A stretch of 64,000 bases of DNA. Origin: CAJXNP01 sp050305935 (lineage in GTDB: Bacteria > Bacteroidota > Bacteroidia > Cytophagales > Cyclobacteriaceae). The DNA lies in the NCBI GenBank assembly GCA_050305935.1, contig JBNLGG010000005.1, positions 62,001-126,000 on the forward strand. The letters run 5' to 3'. The stretch's first letter is position 1. Every line of letters starts with the position of its first letter. Positions 55,811-63,864 of this stretch are shown here, in pieces. Position numbers and translations under genes: made by a program. Under the pieces are notes generated by a model. It was not told where the DNA came from, made no database searches, and saw only the letters and a list, made by a program, of their open reading frames with translations.

Positions 55811-55936
55811 ATATTTTGATTTTTAACAATAAACGTAAAAAAAGGTTATAGAATCAATAACATGACAGATAATTTGGTGTATTTTTAAATATATTTATTT
55901 TTATTGAAATATTCGCAACGGATTAATTTTTGTGTT

Positions 55937-56599
55937 ATGGTAGGTATAAGCATTGAAAAAAGGATAAAGGAACTGGTGCCAAAAGTGCAGTTGCTGTGCG
56001 TGGAAGTGGAGGTGACAGTTGGGAAGAGCAGCGAAAAGTTTTGGGATGTGGAGGTGGAAAAGCGGTTAAGTGAAATTCGACAAACATTTAAAATGGCCGA
56101 TATCGCTACTATTCCTCCAAACCATGAAACCAGGGAGGCATACAAGCTGTGTGGGAAAGATCCTACTCGATACAGGCCGTCTTCGGAAGCTTTGTTGCGG
56201 CGGGTGATTAGTGGCAAAGGACTTTACCATGTAAACAATGTGGTAGATGCATTAAACCTGATCTCGGTGGTTTCCGGGTATTCGATTGGCGGCTTTGACA
56301 TGGAAAAAATCAAGGGAAAGATTAGGCTGGATATTGGCGATACATCTGGTTATGATGCGATCGGTAGGGGGGAGCTCAATATTGAAAACATGCCCGCGCT
56401 TCGTGATGATCTAGGTTTTTTTGGAACACCCACCAGCGATTCTACCCGCACAATGGTAAGGGATTCAACGACAAAGTTTTTGATGGTTTTCTACGATTTT
56501 CTGGGTGATGAAGTGATTGATGATACGATTGAATTGACTGCAGACCTCTTAATCAAGTACGCGAAATCTCCCAATTTTTTCTATACGATTTGCAAATAG
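55937..56599 (+). CDS. B3/4 (PheT-like) domain protein
   Basis: A 220-residue stand-alone B3/B4 domain, the module that in phenylalanyl-tRNA synthetase beta subunit removes mischarged tyrosine. Recognisable parts are IPPNHETREAYKLCGKDPTRYRPSSEAL, then NNVVDALNLISVVSGYSIGGFD. No synthetase domain is present. Free-standing relatives may edit misacylated tRNA or act on free amino-acyl products; this is inferred from family knowledge, not proven. It lies divergent from and 126 bases away from tRNA-Gln. The ATG at 55937 is chosen over an upstream TTG. Confidence 0.85.
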   Translation: MVGISIEKRIKELVPKVQLLCVEVEVTVGKSSEKFWDVEVEKRLSEIRQTFKMADIATIPPNHETREAYKLCGKDPTRYRPSSEALLRRVISGKGLYHVNNVVDALNLISVVSGYSIGGFDMEKIKGKIRLDIGDTSGYDAIGRGELNIENMPALRDDLGFFGTPTSDSTRTMVRDSTTKFLMVFYDFLGDEVIDDTIELTADLLIKYAKSPNFFYTICK

Positions 56600-56647
56600 G
56601 ATTTTTGACAAATCAATCGTTTCATTTTAATTAAAAATATTTTCCTT

Positions 56648-56655
56648 TATTTTTG
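56648..56655 (+). promoter_or_regulatory. Putative -7 element of the his operon
   Basis: TATTTTTG followed by C is an exact TAnnTTTG. Transcription would begin a few bases before the leader-peptide start at 56675. I did not find a good -33 TTG within 17-23 bases. Confidence 0.6.
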
Positions 56656-56674
56656 CCGCATATTCTTAGAAGTC

Positions 56675-56725
56675 ATGGACAGCAAATGCGCCTTATTTCT
56701 TCATTTCCATTATCATTCCCATTAG
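56675..56725 (+). CDS. hisL: Histidine-operon leader peptide
   Basis: A 16-codon frame immediately upstream of hisG and downstream of a -7 box reads MDSKCALFLHFHYHSH, then TAG. Four of the last seven residues are His at alternate positions, and all use the same CAT codon. This is the hallmark of a leader peptide whose translation senses charged tRNA-His. A purine-rich AGAAG precedes the ATG by four bases. The peptide itself is presumably without function. Bases inside it can pair with bases downstream of the stop. Confidence 0.8.
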   Translation: MDSKCALFLHFHYHSH

Positions 56726-56750
56726 CAGGAATCATTGTTTTGCTGTATCC
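56677..56750 (+). promoter_or_regulatory. Candidate his attenuator RNA structure
   Basis: GGACAGCAAA at 56677-56686, inside the leader peptide coding region, can pair with TTTGCTG-TA-TCC at 56739-56750 (ten pairs, a two-base bulge). A ribosome translating the leader would cover the left arm. I do not see a terminator with a T run before hisG, so the read-out may be at translation or through Rho. Confidence 0.5.
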
Positions 56751-56807
56751 TATTGACTTTCAATTCATTTTATTCAATTTTCAAATTCTATTAAACCTTA
56801 AATTCTC

Positions 56808-57668
56808 ATGAGCGAAGTATTGCGTTTAGCAGTTCAAAGTAAAGGAAGACTAAGCGAAGACTCTATCCAGTTGATAAAAGAGTGTGGCATCAAATTAAAC
56901 AATGGCGTAAGCAAGCTGAAATCTTCCTCGCATAATTTTCCCATCGAATTTCTTTTTTTGAGGGACGATGATATACCGGACTACGTTGCTGACGGAGTCG
57001 CGGACCTGGGGATCGTAGGGGAAAACGTCGCAGTGGAAAAGGGGAAGAATATTGAAATTGTTAAGCGGCTGGGGTTTAGCAAATGCCGCCTCAGCCTGGC
57101 ATTACCAAAGTCACTTGACTATTCAGGTCCAAAATATTTTGAAGGAAAAAAAATAGCGACTTCCTATCCAAAGATATTATCTGATTTTTTAAAGAAGAAA
57201 GGGGTCAATTCTGAAATACACGAAATTTCCGGATCGGTGGAAATTGCACCGGGAATTGGGCTTGCCGATGGAATTTGTGATATCGTCAGTTCGGGTAGCA
57301 CATTGATCAGCAATGGGCTCAAAGAGGTGGAGGTCATATTTAAATCGGAAGCGGTATTGATTGGCAATCAAAGCCTGACGGAAGGGAAAAAGACATTGCT
57401 CGATCAACTACTGTTTAGACTGGAATCCGTGCAAAGTGGAAAGTCAAACAAATACATTCTGCTCAACGCCCCAAATGATTCAATCGACGAAATCATAAAA
57501 ATATTGCCTGGTATGAAAAGCCCAACGGTACTCCCTCTTGCACAGCAGGGATGGAGTTCGATTCATTCGGTCATCAATGAAGATGAATTTTGGGAGAGAA
57601 TCGAATTATTAAAAAAGGCTGGTGCACAGGGAATCCTGGTAGTGCCAATTGAAAAAATGATTTTATAA
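56808..57668 (+). CDS. hisG: ATP phosphoribosyltransferase, long form
   Basis: First step of histidine synthesis: ATP plus PRPP to phosphoribosyl-ATP. The protein has 286 residues, so it is the long form with a C-terminal regulatory ACT-like domain, giving feedback inhibition by histidine. Signatures are LRLAVQSKGRLSEDSIQLI, DDIPDYVADGVADLGIVGEN (substrate loop) and DGICDIVSSGSTLISNGL (PRPP-binding). The C-terminal VPIEKMIL closes the regulatory domain. It lies first in the operon after the leader peptide. Confidence 0.97.
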   Translation: MSEVLRLAVQSKGRLSEDSIQLIKECGIKLNNGVSKLKSSSHNFPIEFLFLRDDDIPDYVADGVADLGIVGENVAVEKGKNIEIVKRLGFSKCRLSLALPKSLDYSGPKYFEGKKIATSYPKILSDFLKKKGVNSEIHEISGSVEIAPGIGLADGICDIVSSGSTLISNGLKEVEVIFKSEAVLIGNQSLTEGKKTLLDQLLFRLESVQSGKSNKYILLNAPNDSIDEIIKILPGMKSPTVLPLAQQGWSSIHSVINEDEFWERIELLKKAGAQGILVVPIEKMIL

Positions 57669-57679
57669 ATTTCTTTGTT

Positions 57680-58969
57680 GTGAAAACATATATCAATCCT
57701 GCAAAAGAAGAACTGGAAGAGTTATTGGCTCGACCCGCCATTAAATTGAAAAACCTGAAGAAGGTCATCAAGCCAATTTTAAAAAGTGTAAAACGACGGG
57801 GAGACAATGCCCTAAAAAGATTTGCGCTGGAATATGATCATGCGGAAATCAATGAAATCCTTGTGTCAGAAGCTGAATTCGCCGCCGCTGAAAAATCAGT
57901 TAGCAAAGAGCTTAAATTGGCGATCAGGCAGGCGGTAAAAAATATCGAGAAGTTTCACAAAGCCCAGGTACAAAAAGAGCTAAAAGTGGAGACCATGCCT
58001 GGAGTGGTTTGTATGAGGCGGTCTGTACCGATAGAAAAAGTAGGATTGTACGTGCCTGGAGGAACAGCCCCCTTGTTCAGCACGGTACTGATGTTAGGCA
58101 TTCCGGCAAAAATTGCTGGTTGTAAGGAGGTGGTACTTTGCACACCGCCAACAAAAAGCGGGGAGATCTACCCTGCAATTTTGTATGCAGCCAAACTGGT
58201 AGGGATACATAAGGTAGCGAAAGCCGGAGGTGCCCAGGCAATTGCCGCCATGTCATTTGGAACAGAATCAGTGCCCAAGGTTAGCAAAATCTTTGGCCCC
58301 GGAAACCAGTATGTCACAGCCGCAAAACAGTACGTTAGTCAAAAAGGTACTGCCATAGATATGCCGGCCGGCCCATCCGAGGTGGCGGTGTATGCCGATG
58401 AAACTGCCGTGCCTGATTTTGTTGCCGCTGATCTGCTGAGCCAGGCAGAGCATGGGGTCGATAGCCAGGTGCTGCTGGTGACCAATTCTGTAGAAGTAAA
58501 AAATAAGTGCCTGGCGGCGCTCGAAAGGCAAATTCAGGAACTTCCCCGTAAAAGGATTGCCGAGCAGTCGATCGCAAAAAGTGCGGCTGTTGTGGTAAAA
58601 AGTGAAGAAGATGCGGTTGATATTTTAAATAGATATGCGGCGGAACACCTGATTCTTTCGGTAAGCAGTCCCGAGAAGGTAGCAGCAAAAATATTGAACG
58701 CGGGATCCATATTTTTGGGGAATTTTGCCCCTGAATCCGTGGGTGACTATGCATCTGGAACCAACCACACTTTACCAACAAATAAAGCGGCTTTGGCCTA
58801 CAGCGGCGTGTCGGTAGACAGTTTTGTGAAAAAGATCACCTATCAAAAATTGACTGAAGAGGGTATTCAGAACATTGGAGCAACGGTGGAAATTATGGCC
58901 GCCGCCGAGAATCTCGATGGTCATAAAAGGGCAGTTTCCCATCGGCTTGACTATTTAAACAACAAGTAA
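57680..58969 (+). CDS. hisD: Histidinol dehydrogenase
   Basis: Last two steps of histidine synthesis, NAD-dependent oxidation of histidinol to histidine. It has 429 residues, starting at a GTG. Family blocks include VPGGTAPLFSTVLMLGIPAK, KAGGAQAIAAMSFGTESVPK and FGPGNQYVTAAKQYVSQKG. The zinc and catalytic His residues lie in the QAEHGVDSQ, RYAAEHLIL and GTNHTLPT segments. It follows hisG by 11 bases. Confidence 0.97.
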   Translation: MKTYINPAKEELEELLARPAIKLKNLKKVIKPILKSVKRRGDNALKRFALEYDHAEINEILVSEAEFAAAEKSVSKELKLAIRQAVKNIEKFHKAQVQKELKVETMPGVVCMRRSVPIEKVGLYVPGGTAPLFSTVLMLGIPAKIAGCKEVVLCTPPTKSGEIYPAILYAAKLVGIHKVAKAGGAQAIAAMSFGTESVPKVSKIFGPGNQYVTAAKQYVSQKGTAIDMPAGPSEVAVYADETAVPDFVAADLLSQAEHGVDSQVLLVTNSVEVKNKCLAALERQIQELPRKRIAEQSIAKSAAVVVKSEEDAVDILNRYAAEHLILSVSSPEKVAAKILNAGSIFLGNFAPESVGDYASGTNHTLPTNKAALAYSGVSVDSFVKKITYQKLTEEGIQNIGATVEIMAAAENLDGHKRAVSHRLDYLNNK

Positions 58970-58988
58970 TTTCTATTTTTTTCGACGC

Positions 58989-60038
58989 ATGGATATTAAC
59001 GCGCTACTTAGAAAACACCTGATCAATATCAAACCGTATTCGTCTGCCAGGGATGAGTATACAGGTAAGGAGGGGGTATTTCTTGATGCCAATGAAAATC
59101 CTTTTGGTTCGGCTTCAAAGGAGGCATTTAACCGCTATCCTGATCCACTGCAAAAAGGACTCAAAGAGAAACTTTCTTTAATAAAGGGCATTCCGGCAAC
59201 GAATATTTTTCTGGGAAATGGAAGCGACGAACCGATTGATTTATTGATCCGGGCTTTTTGCGAGCCGGAAAAAGATGAGGTGGTGATTACCCCGCCCACG
59301 TACGGCATGTACCAGGTGTGCGCGGAAATAAACAATGCCAAACTAGTTTCAGTGCCTTTAACGAAAGATTTTGACCTGGATGTTGAAGGAATTTTATCTG
59401 CTATATCGGGAAATAGTAAAATCATATTTTTGTGTTCGCCGAATAACCCGACTGGTAACAGTCTTCAAAAAAGCGACATCATTACAGTACTGGAAAATTT
59501 CCCTGGTATTGTGGTGATTGATGAGGCTTACATTGACTTTGCACAGCACGAAAGCTATGCTACATTGCTGTCTAAATATAAAAACCTGGTGGTTTTGCAG
59601 ACCCTGAGCAAGGCGTGGGGGTTGGCGGCATTGAGGCTTGGAATGGCTTTCGCTGATGAGCAAATCATTTCAATTCTTACAAAAATAAAATATCCATACA
59701 ATATAAATGCCGCCACACAAAAGCTTGTGTCGGAGGCGCTGGACAATGAAAAGTGGAAAAATGAGCAGGTGCATGAAATCCTGACATTGCGCGACGAATT
59801 GATTGAAAAAATTAAATCTTTTGATCAGGTAGAAAAAGTTTATCCATCGGATGCCAATTTCATTTTAGTGAAGATCCGGGATGCGAAGAAAATATTTGAT
59901 TACCTTATTGAACAGAAAATCATTGTTCGTGACCGGTCAAAGGTAGTACTCTGTGAAGATTGTCTCAGGATTACGATTGGTACAAAGAGCGAAAACAATA
60001 GTTTAACCGAAGCCCTTTCAAATTATTTTGATAAATGA
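58989..60038 (+). CDS. hisC: Histidinol-phosphate aminotransferase
   Basis: A PLP-dependent fold-type I aminotransferase, 349 residues, making histidinol phosphate from imidazole-acetol phosphate. Motifs: LDANENPFGSA at the start, NGSDEPIDLLIRAF (phosphate-binding turn), SPNNPTGN, IDEAYIDFA with the PLP Asp, the PLP lysine in LSKAWGLAALRLG, and the C-terminal Arg (LRITIGT). It overlaps hisB by four bases (ATGA). Confidence 0.97.
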   Translation: MDINALLRKHLINIKPYSSARDEYTGKEGVFLDANENPFGSASKEAFNRYPDPLQKGLKEKLSLIKGIPATNIFLGNGSDEPIDLLIRAFCEPEKDEVVITPPTYGMYQVCAEINNAKLVSVPLTKDFDLDVEGILSAISGNSKIIFLCSPNNPTGNSLQKSDIITVLENFPGIVVIDEAYIDFAQHESYATLLSKYKNLVVLQTLSKAWGLAALRLGMAFADEQIISILTKIKYPYNINAATQKLVSEALDNEKWKNEQVHEILTLRDELIEKIKSFDQVEKVYPSDANFILVKIRDAKKIFDYLIEQKIIVRDRSKVVLCEDCLRITIGTKSENNSLTEALSNYFDK

Positions 60039-61135
60039 GCAAAAAAGTCCTATTCATAGACAGGGATGGAACCATCATCATCGAGCCGCCGACAGATTTT
60101 CAGGTTGATTCGCTGGAAAAATTGGCGTTTTACCCGAAGGCAATTTCCAACCTAAGAAAAATCGCCGAAGAGCTCGACTTTGAATTAGTCATGGTGACCA
60201 ATCAGGATGGGTTGGGTACGGACTCATTTCCTGAGAACACATTTTGGCCCGCCCACAATAAAATGCTCGATACATTAAAGGGCGAGCAAATTGAGTTTGA
60301 TGATATTTTAATTGACCGGTCTTTTGAAAATGAAAATAAACCAACCAGAAAACCACGAACCGGTTTATTGACAAAGTATTTGGAAGGAGACTATGATCTG
60401 GCCAATTCTTATGTAATAGGTGATCGTGCGACAGATGTGCAATTGGCAAAAAACCTTGGGACAAAAGCCATTTTTATTTCCGATCAATCAAATGACTATG
60501 CTGCACTGATCACGAAAGAATGGGATGAAATCTATCGGTTTCTGAAATTCCCAAATCGGGAATATGCTGTTGAGCGGAATACAAGCGAGACAAAAATTAA
60601 AGTCAAGGTCAATCTTGATGGTACTGGCAAGACTAATATTTCAACGGGCATGGGTTTTTTTGACCACATGCTTGACCAGCTTGGAAGGCACGGAGGAATT
60701 GACCTGGATATAAGTGTGGACGGAGATTTGCATATCGATGAACACCATACGATCGAGGATACGGCACTGGCCCTGGGGGAAGCCTTTTTAGGAGCTCTGG
60801 GGAACAAAAAAGGGATATCCCGTTATGGGTTTTTATTGCCAATGGACGATTGCCTGGCGCAGGTGGCCATTGATTTTGGTGGAAGACCCTGGCTGGTTTG
60901 GGACGCGAAATTTTCAAGGGAAAAAATTGGCGAAATGCCAACCGAAATGTTTCTGCATTTTTTCAAGTCATTTTCCGATACCTCGAAGTCAAACCTGAAT
61001 ATCAAAGCCGAAGGTGATAATGAGCATCATAAAATAGAGGCGATATTTAAGGCATGGGCGAGGGCAATTAAAATGGCTGTGAAAAGAAACAAAGAAGAGA
61101 TGGACCGCCTTCCCAGCACGAAGGGCGTCCTGTAA
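60035..61135 (+). CDS. hisB: Bifunctional histidinol-phosphatase / imidazoleglycerol-phosphate dehydratase
   Basis: A 366-residue fusion catalysing two non-consecutive steps. The N-terminal HAD phosphatase (about 1-165) has FIDRDGTII with the nucleophile Asp and GDRATDVQLAKNLG. The C-terminal IGPD half (about 175-366) has GMGFFDHMLDQLGRHGG, DEHHTIEDTALALGEAF (manganese His pair) and EHHKIEAIFKAWARA. This fused form is typical of Gammaproteobacteria and Bacteroidota. The usual hisHAFI genes do not follow; the operon is interrupted by a permease. Confidence 0.97.
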   Translation: MSKKVLFIDRDGTIIIEPPTDFQVDSLEKLAFYPKAISNLRKIAEELDFELVMVTNQDGLGTDSFPENTFWPAHNKMLDTLKGEQIEFDDILIDRSFENENKPTRKPRTGLLTKYLEGDYDLANSYVIGDRATDVQLAKNLGTKAIFISDQSNDYAALITKEWDEIYRFLKFPNREYAVERNTSETKIKVKVNLDGTGKTNISTGMGFFDHMLDQLGRHGGIDLDISVDGDLHIDEHHTIEDTALALGEAFLGALGNKKGISRYGFLLPMDDCLAQVAIDFGGRPWLVWDAKFSREKIGEMPTEMFLHFFKSFSDTSKSNLNIKAEGDNEHHKIEAIFKAWARAIKMAVKRNKEEMDRLPSTKGVL

Positions 61136-61144
61136 ACCAATATT

Positions 61145-61903
61145 TTGATAGAATTTTTAGAATCATTTCAGCTTACTTATTCAGACTGGGCGTGGGTGTT
61201 CCTTTGCGCGTTGTGCGTTGGTTTAGCGAAAGCGGGCCTTTCAGGAGCGGGAATGTTCATTGTGCCGGTATTAGCTTCGGTCTTTGGGGCTAAGCCTTCC
61301 ACAGGCATACTATTACCCATGCTAATCATGGCAGATGTCATTGCAGTAAGCTATTATCACCGGCATGCCGATCTAAAACTTCTCCTGAAACTGGCTCCTG
61401 CCACGATAACCGGAGTTGTAATAGGTGTGTACGTGGGTGATGCAATCAATGCGGAACAATTCAGGAATTTGCTGGCCATCATCATTTTGGGGGGAATTGC
61501 GCTGATGGTGTGGAATGAAAGCAAGAAATCACATGAATCTATTCCCCACAATTGGTGGTTTGCCTCATTCGCAGGATTGATGGGCGGTTTTACGACGATG
61601 ATTGGAAATGCGGCTGGGCCAGTGATGACCATCTATTTTCTCTCCATGGGGTTAAAGAAAAATAATTTTATTGGCACGGCGGCCTGGTTTTTTTTGTTGG
61701 TCAATGTTTTTAAAGTGCCATTTCATGTTTTGTCCTGGGAGACCATTACTGCTCGCACCTTTCTTTTTGATCTGTCCCTTTTGCCAGTTATCATTATTGG
61801 AGGTGCGATTGGGATATCGGTCGTAAAATTAATCCCTGAAAAGCCCTACAGGATTTTTATCATAGTCTCTACCATTCTTGCGGCGGTTAAACTGTTTTTT
61901 TAA
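61145..61903 (+). CDS. TauE/SafE (TSUP) family permease
   Basis: A 252-residue polytopic protein with about seven to eight hydrophobic helices and the family repeat: CVGLAKAGLSGAGMFIVPVLA in the N-terminal half and MGGFTTMIGNAAGPVMTIYF in the C-terminal half. TSUP proteins move sulfonates, sulfite or other organic anions; the substrate is unknown. The only start that keeps the first helix is a TTG at 61145, ten bases after hisB, so it is probably in the his transcript, replacing the expected hisHAFI. Confidence 0.88.
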   Translation: MIEFLESFQLTYSDWAWVFLCALCVGLAKAGLSGAGMFIVPVLASVFGAKPSTGILLPMLIMADVIAVSYYHRHADLKLLLKLAPATITGVVIGVYVGDAINAEQFRNLLAIIILGGIALMVWNESKKSHESIPHNWWFASFAGLMGGFTTMIGNAAGPVMTIYFLSMGLKKNNFIGTAAWFFLLVNVFKVPFHVLSWETITARTFLFDLSLLPVIIIGGAIGISVVKLIPEKPYRIFIIVSTILAAVKLFF

Positions 61904-61922
61904 AAACGGGGTAAAAAAGAAA

Positions 61923-61939
61923 AGGCGGGAAACCCGCCT
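61923..61939. repeat. Hairpin AGGCGGG-AAA-CCCGCCT
   Basis: A perfect 7-base-pair stem with a three-base loop. On the minus strand it is followed by a T-rich stretch and would terminate leftward transcription. On plus it lacks a T run. Confidence 0.7.
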
Positions 61940-62006
61940 AATCATTTAACTACCAACCGCACTATGAAAACCCTTATCTTAAATATTTTTAATCTTAAAA
62001 AGTGAA

Positions 62007-62067
62007 AAAAGGTGCCTTTCAAAAGAAAGGAGTGATCAACAAACCAACATTTTTGAGGGCACCTTTT
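62007..62067. repeat. Long-range inverted repeat with a nested alternative hairpin
   Basis: AAAAGGTGCC (62007-62016) pairs with GGCACCTTTT (62058-62067). Inside it, CCTTTC-AAAA-GAAAGG (62015-62030) forms a competing hairpin that shares two bases with the outer stem. Confidence 0.6.
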
Positions 62068-62140
62068 CAGCTAAAAAAGTCTAAATACTTTACTAATCAC
62101 CAAACCAATTAAGTATCTAGGGTTATTAGTTGAAAAAAGA

Positions 62141-62176
62141 GGCGGTTCCTCCCTCGTTACCATCTTCACAACCGCC
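62141..62176. repeat. Inverted repeat GGCGGTT / AACCGCC
   Basis: Seven-base arms (62141-62147 and 62170-62176) with a 22-base loop. Confidence 0.5.
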
Positions 62177-62538
62177 CTATCAATACCCCAAAACCAATTT
62201 TCTTCATCTTCCCGGCAGAGCCTGGCCCCCTCTGTCAACTTCACATCTTCCCGTCGGCCAACTTCACTTTCCTTCTCCTTTTCTCTCGCACTTTCTGCCA
62301 GATTTGTTACCGAGATTCTGATAACCAATTTGATTAGCCAATGTGCCAAAAATGTGCTAAAAAACTAAAGAGTTGAAAATCAGTTAATTAACACTTTGTT
62401 GTATGTGTATCTTTTCCCACCGTGAAGCAATTTTCCCGAATTGGGAAGAAATTGGTTTTTATAATCGCTGAATTTCAAAAAAAGTGTGCCATTCATTTCG
62501 GCTTGTGGACACTTATCCCTTATTTCGCGCTTTGAACA

Positions 62539-63090
62539 ATGAAAAATAACTTTATGAATCCATGGCATAGCGTTCCAATAGGGAAAGATGCACCAGATGT
62601 AGTGAATGGAATTATAGAAATTCCAAAGAATACAAGAGCAAAATATGAATTGGACAAGGTGAGTGGTATGCTCAAACTTGACAGGGTTTTGTATTCATCT
62701 GTTTATTATCCTGCAAATTATGGTTTTATCCCACAGACTTTTTGCGACGACAATGATCCCCTGGATATTGTTATTCTGTCCCAATTAGAGATTGTTCCGC
62801 TTTGCATTGTACCTGCGAAGGTTATCGGCGCTCTGCGAATGGTGGACAAAGGAGAAGCGGACGATAAGATCATTGCTGTGGCGATGAAAGACATGAGTGT
62901 TAGCCACATCAATGACATTACCGAAATGCCGGAACATTTTTTTAAGGAGCTCAGAAACTTCTTTGAGGATTATAAAAAGCTGGAACATAAGGAAGTGAAG
63001 GTAGAGGAATTGCAAAACCGGGAAGTCGCGCTTGAAATCGTTCAGAAAAGCATCGAAGATTATAAAAAGAAGTTTTTAAACGAATATTAA
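62539..63090 (+). CDS. ppa: Inorganic pyrophosphatase
   Basis: A family I soluble PPase hydrolysing pyrophosphate to drive biosynthesis. It has 183 residues. The metal-binding signature DDNDPLDIVIL (D-x-D-P-x-D) is present, with the preceding YPANYGFIPQTF and the catalytic KDMSVSHINDI region. The ATG at 62539 is used; a second ATG five codons in (MNPWHSV) is also plausible. A strong terminator follows. Confidence 0.97.
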   Translation: MKNNFMNPWHSVPIGKDAPDVVNGIIEIPKNTRAKYELDKVSGMLKLDRVLYSSVYYPANYGFIPQTFCDDNDPLDIVILSQLEIVPLCIVPAKVIGALRMVDKGEADDKIIAVAMKDMSVSHINDITEMPEHFFKELRNFFEDYKKLEHKEVKVEELQNREVALEIVQKSIEDYKKKFLNEY

Positions 63091-63110
63091 TAAGGAATGA
63101 AATTACTTTT

Positions 63111-63147
63111 AAAAAGCCTGTTCCTAACAATGGAGCAGGCTTTTTTT
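63111..63147 (+). terminator. Intrinsic terminator of ppa
   Basis: Stem AAAAAGCCTGTTCC / GGAGCAGGCTTTTT (one G-T wobble) with a seven-base loop, followed by T residues. Confidence 0.93.
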
Positions 63148-63170
63148 GTGATCTTGATTAACCCGCGCTA

Positions 63171-63191
63171 GTACGCGTTTGTAACGCGTAC
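63171..63191. repeat. REP-like palindrome, upstream of transposase remnant
   Basis: GTACGCGTT-TGT-AACGCGTAC is a perfect 9-base-pair hairpin, GC-rich against AT-rich surroundings, 20 bases after the ppa terminator and directly upstream of a RAYT transposase fragment. That arrangement is typical of REP elements mobilised by RAYTs. Confidence 0.75.
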
Positions 63192-63228
63192 GGATAATTA
63201 ATGACGAATATAAATGATAAGAAAAGGT

Positions 63229-63421
63229 AAAATAGAAAGTAAAGAACAAAGGAGCACAAAAAGTGCATGTAAGCAATAAAATGCAGGAAGAAAGATTGGA
63301 ATATGTTCACAACAACCCAGTGGTGGAGGGACTTGTGCATAGACAGGAAGATTATGTTTACAGTAGCGCATCCTATTATCATGGAAAAGAATGTCTGCTG
63401 GAAATTGACATGATTGAATAA
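63229..63421 (+). pseudogene. 3' remnant of a REP-associated (Y1/IS200-like) transposase
   Basis: A frame reading ...MQEERLEYVHNNPVVEG followed by LVHRQEDYVYSSASYYHGK. The stretch (L)EYVHNNPV(V/E)(E/A)G ... EDYxYSSAxxY is the C-terminal signature of REP-associated tyrosine transposases (RAYT, Y1_Tnp family). Only about the last 60 codons remain; the HUH and catalytic Tyr parts are missing, so it is dead. It is flanked on both sides by REP-like hairpins. Confidence 0.8.
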
Positions 63422-63860
63422 GATTGATTCGCACGCTTTGCAAAAGCGCGCGAGTGGGAAAATTGCTGCTACAATCGGCGAAAAAGCGGGTTTAGACCCA
63501 GAAGATCCAGTTTTACTGGAGACAATTAGGCAGAGATTTGGTTTTGATGACGTTGAACCATATTACAACGAAAATTTATTACAGACACCATATGAAATTA
63601 ACGGTGGAGAAAGTGATTTATTGGTAGAAATAGCAGACGAAGCAACCGATAGATTAGTAACAAAATATTTGACTAAGAAAGGTGTTAAAAATATTGCAGC
63701 TGCATTAGGATGGTTATCAGGTAAGGCTGTTGGAACCGTCGGTAATATTTTAGATCCTTCTCCTTTAGGTGATGATACTTACTATAATGGTGTACTACTT
63801 AAACAAAATGCAGAAAAAATAAGAAAAATAGATAAAGTTATGTATCCTTGGAAAAGATAA
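63414..63860 (+). pseudogene. 5'-truncated unknown coding fragment
   Basis: An open frame of 148 codons with no ATG (first codon TTG, directly after an in-frame stop) whose first ten codons lie in the transposase remnant and the second REP hairpin. From about codon 25 the sequence looks like real protein: acidic LDPEDPVLLETIRQRFGFDD, then EIADEATDRLVTKYLTKKG and a Gly/Ala-rich hydrophobic stretch (AAALGWLSGKAVGTVGNILD). This is probably the 3' part of a larger gene cut off by the REP insertion. I do not recognise the family. Confidence 0.5.
63430..63452. repeat. REP-like palindrome, downstream of transposase remnant
   Basis: CGCACGCTTT-GCA-AAAGCGCGCG, a 10-base stem with one A-C mismatch, nine bases after the RAYT fragment stop codon. 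Confidence 0.65.
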
Positions 63861-63864
63861 AATT

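Larger units (their letters stand above)
61904..62538. other. Gene-poor region rich in inverted repeats
   Basis: A 635-base region between the permease and ppa. It holds three inverted repeats listed separately, a 13-codon frame (61965-62006, MKTLILNIFNLKK) that could be a gene remnant, and an open frame on the minus strand (62349-62071, 92 codons) without recognisable features. I consider none of these a well-supported gene. Confidence 0.6.

Noticed and set aside
62071..62349. 92-codon frame on the minus strand, and the 63-codon frame opposite it
   Set aside because: No recognisable domain, odd composition, overlaps an inverted repeat, and no start context; treated as non-coding.
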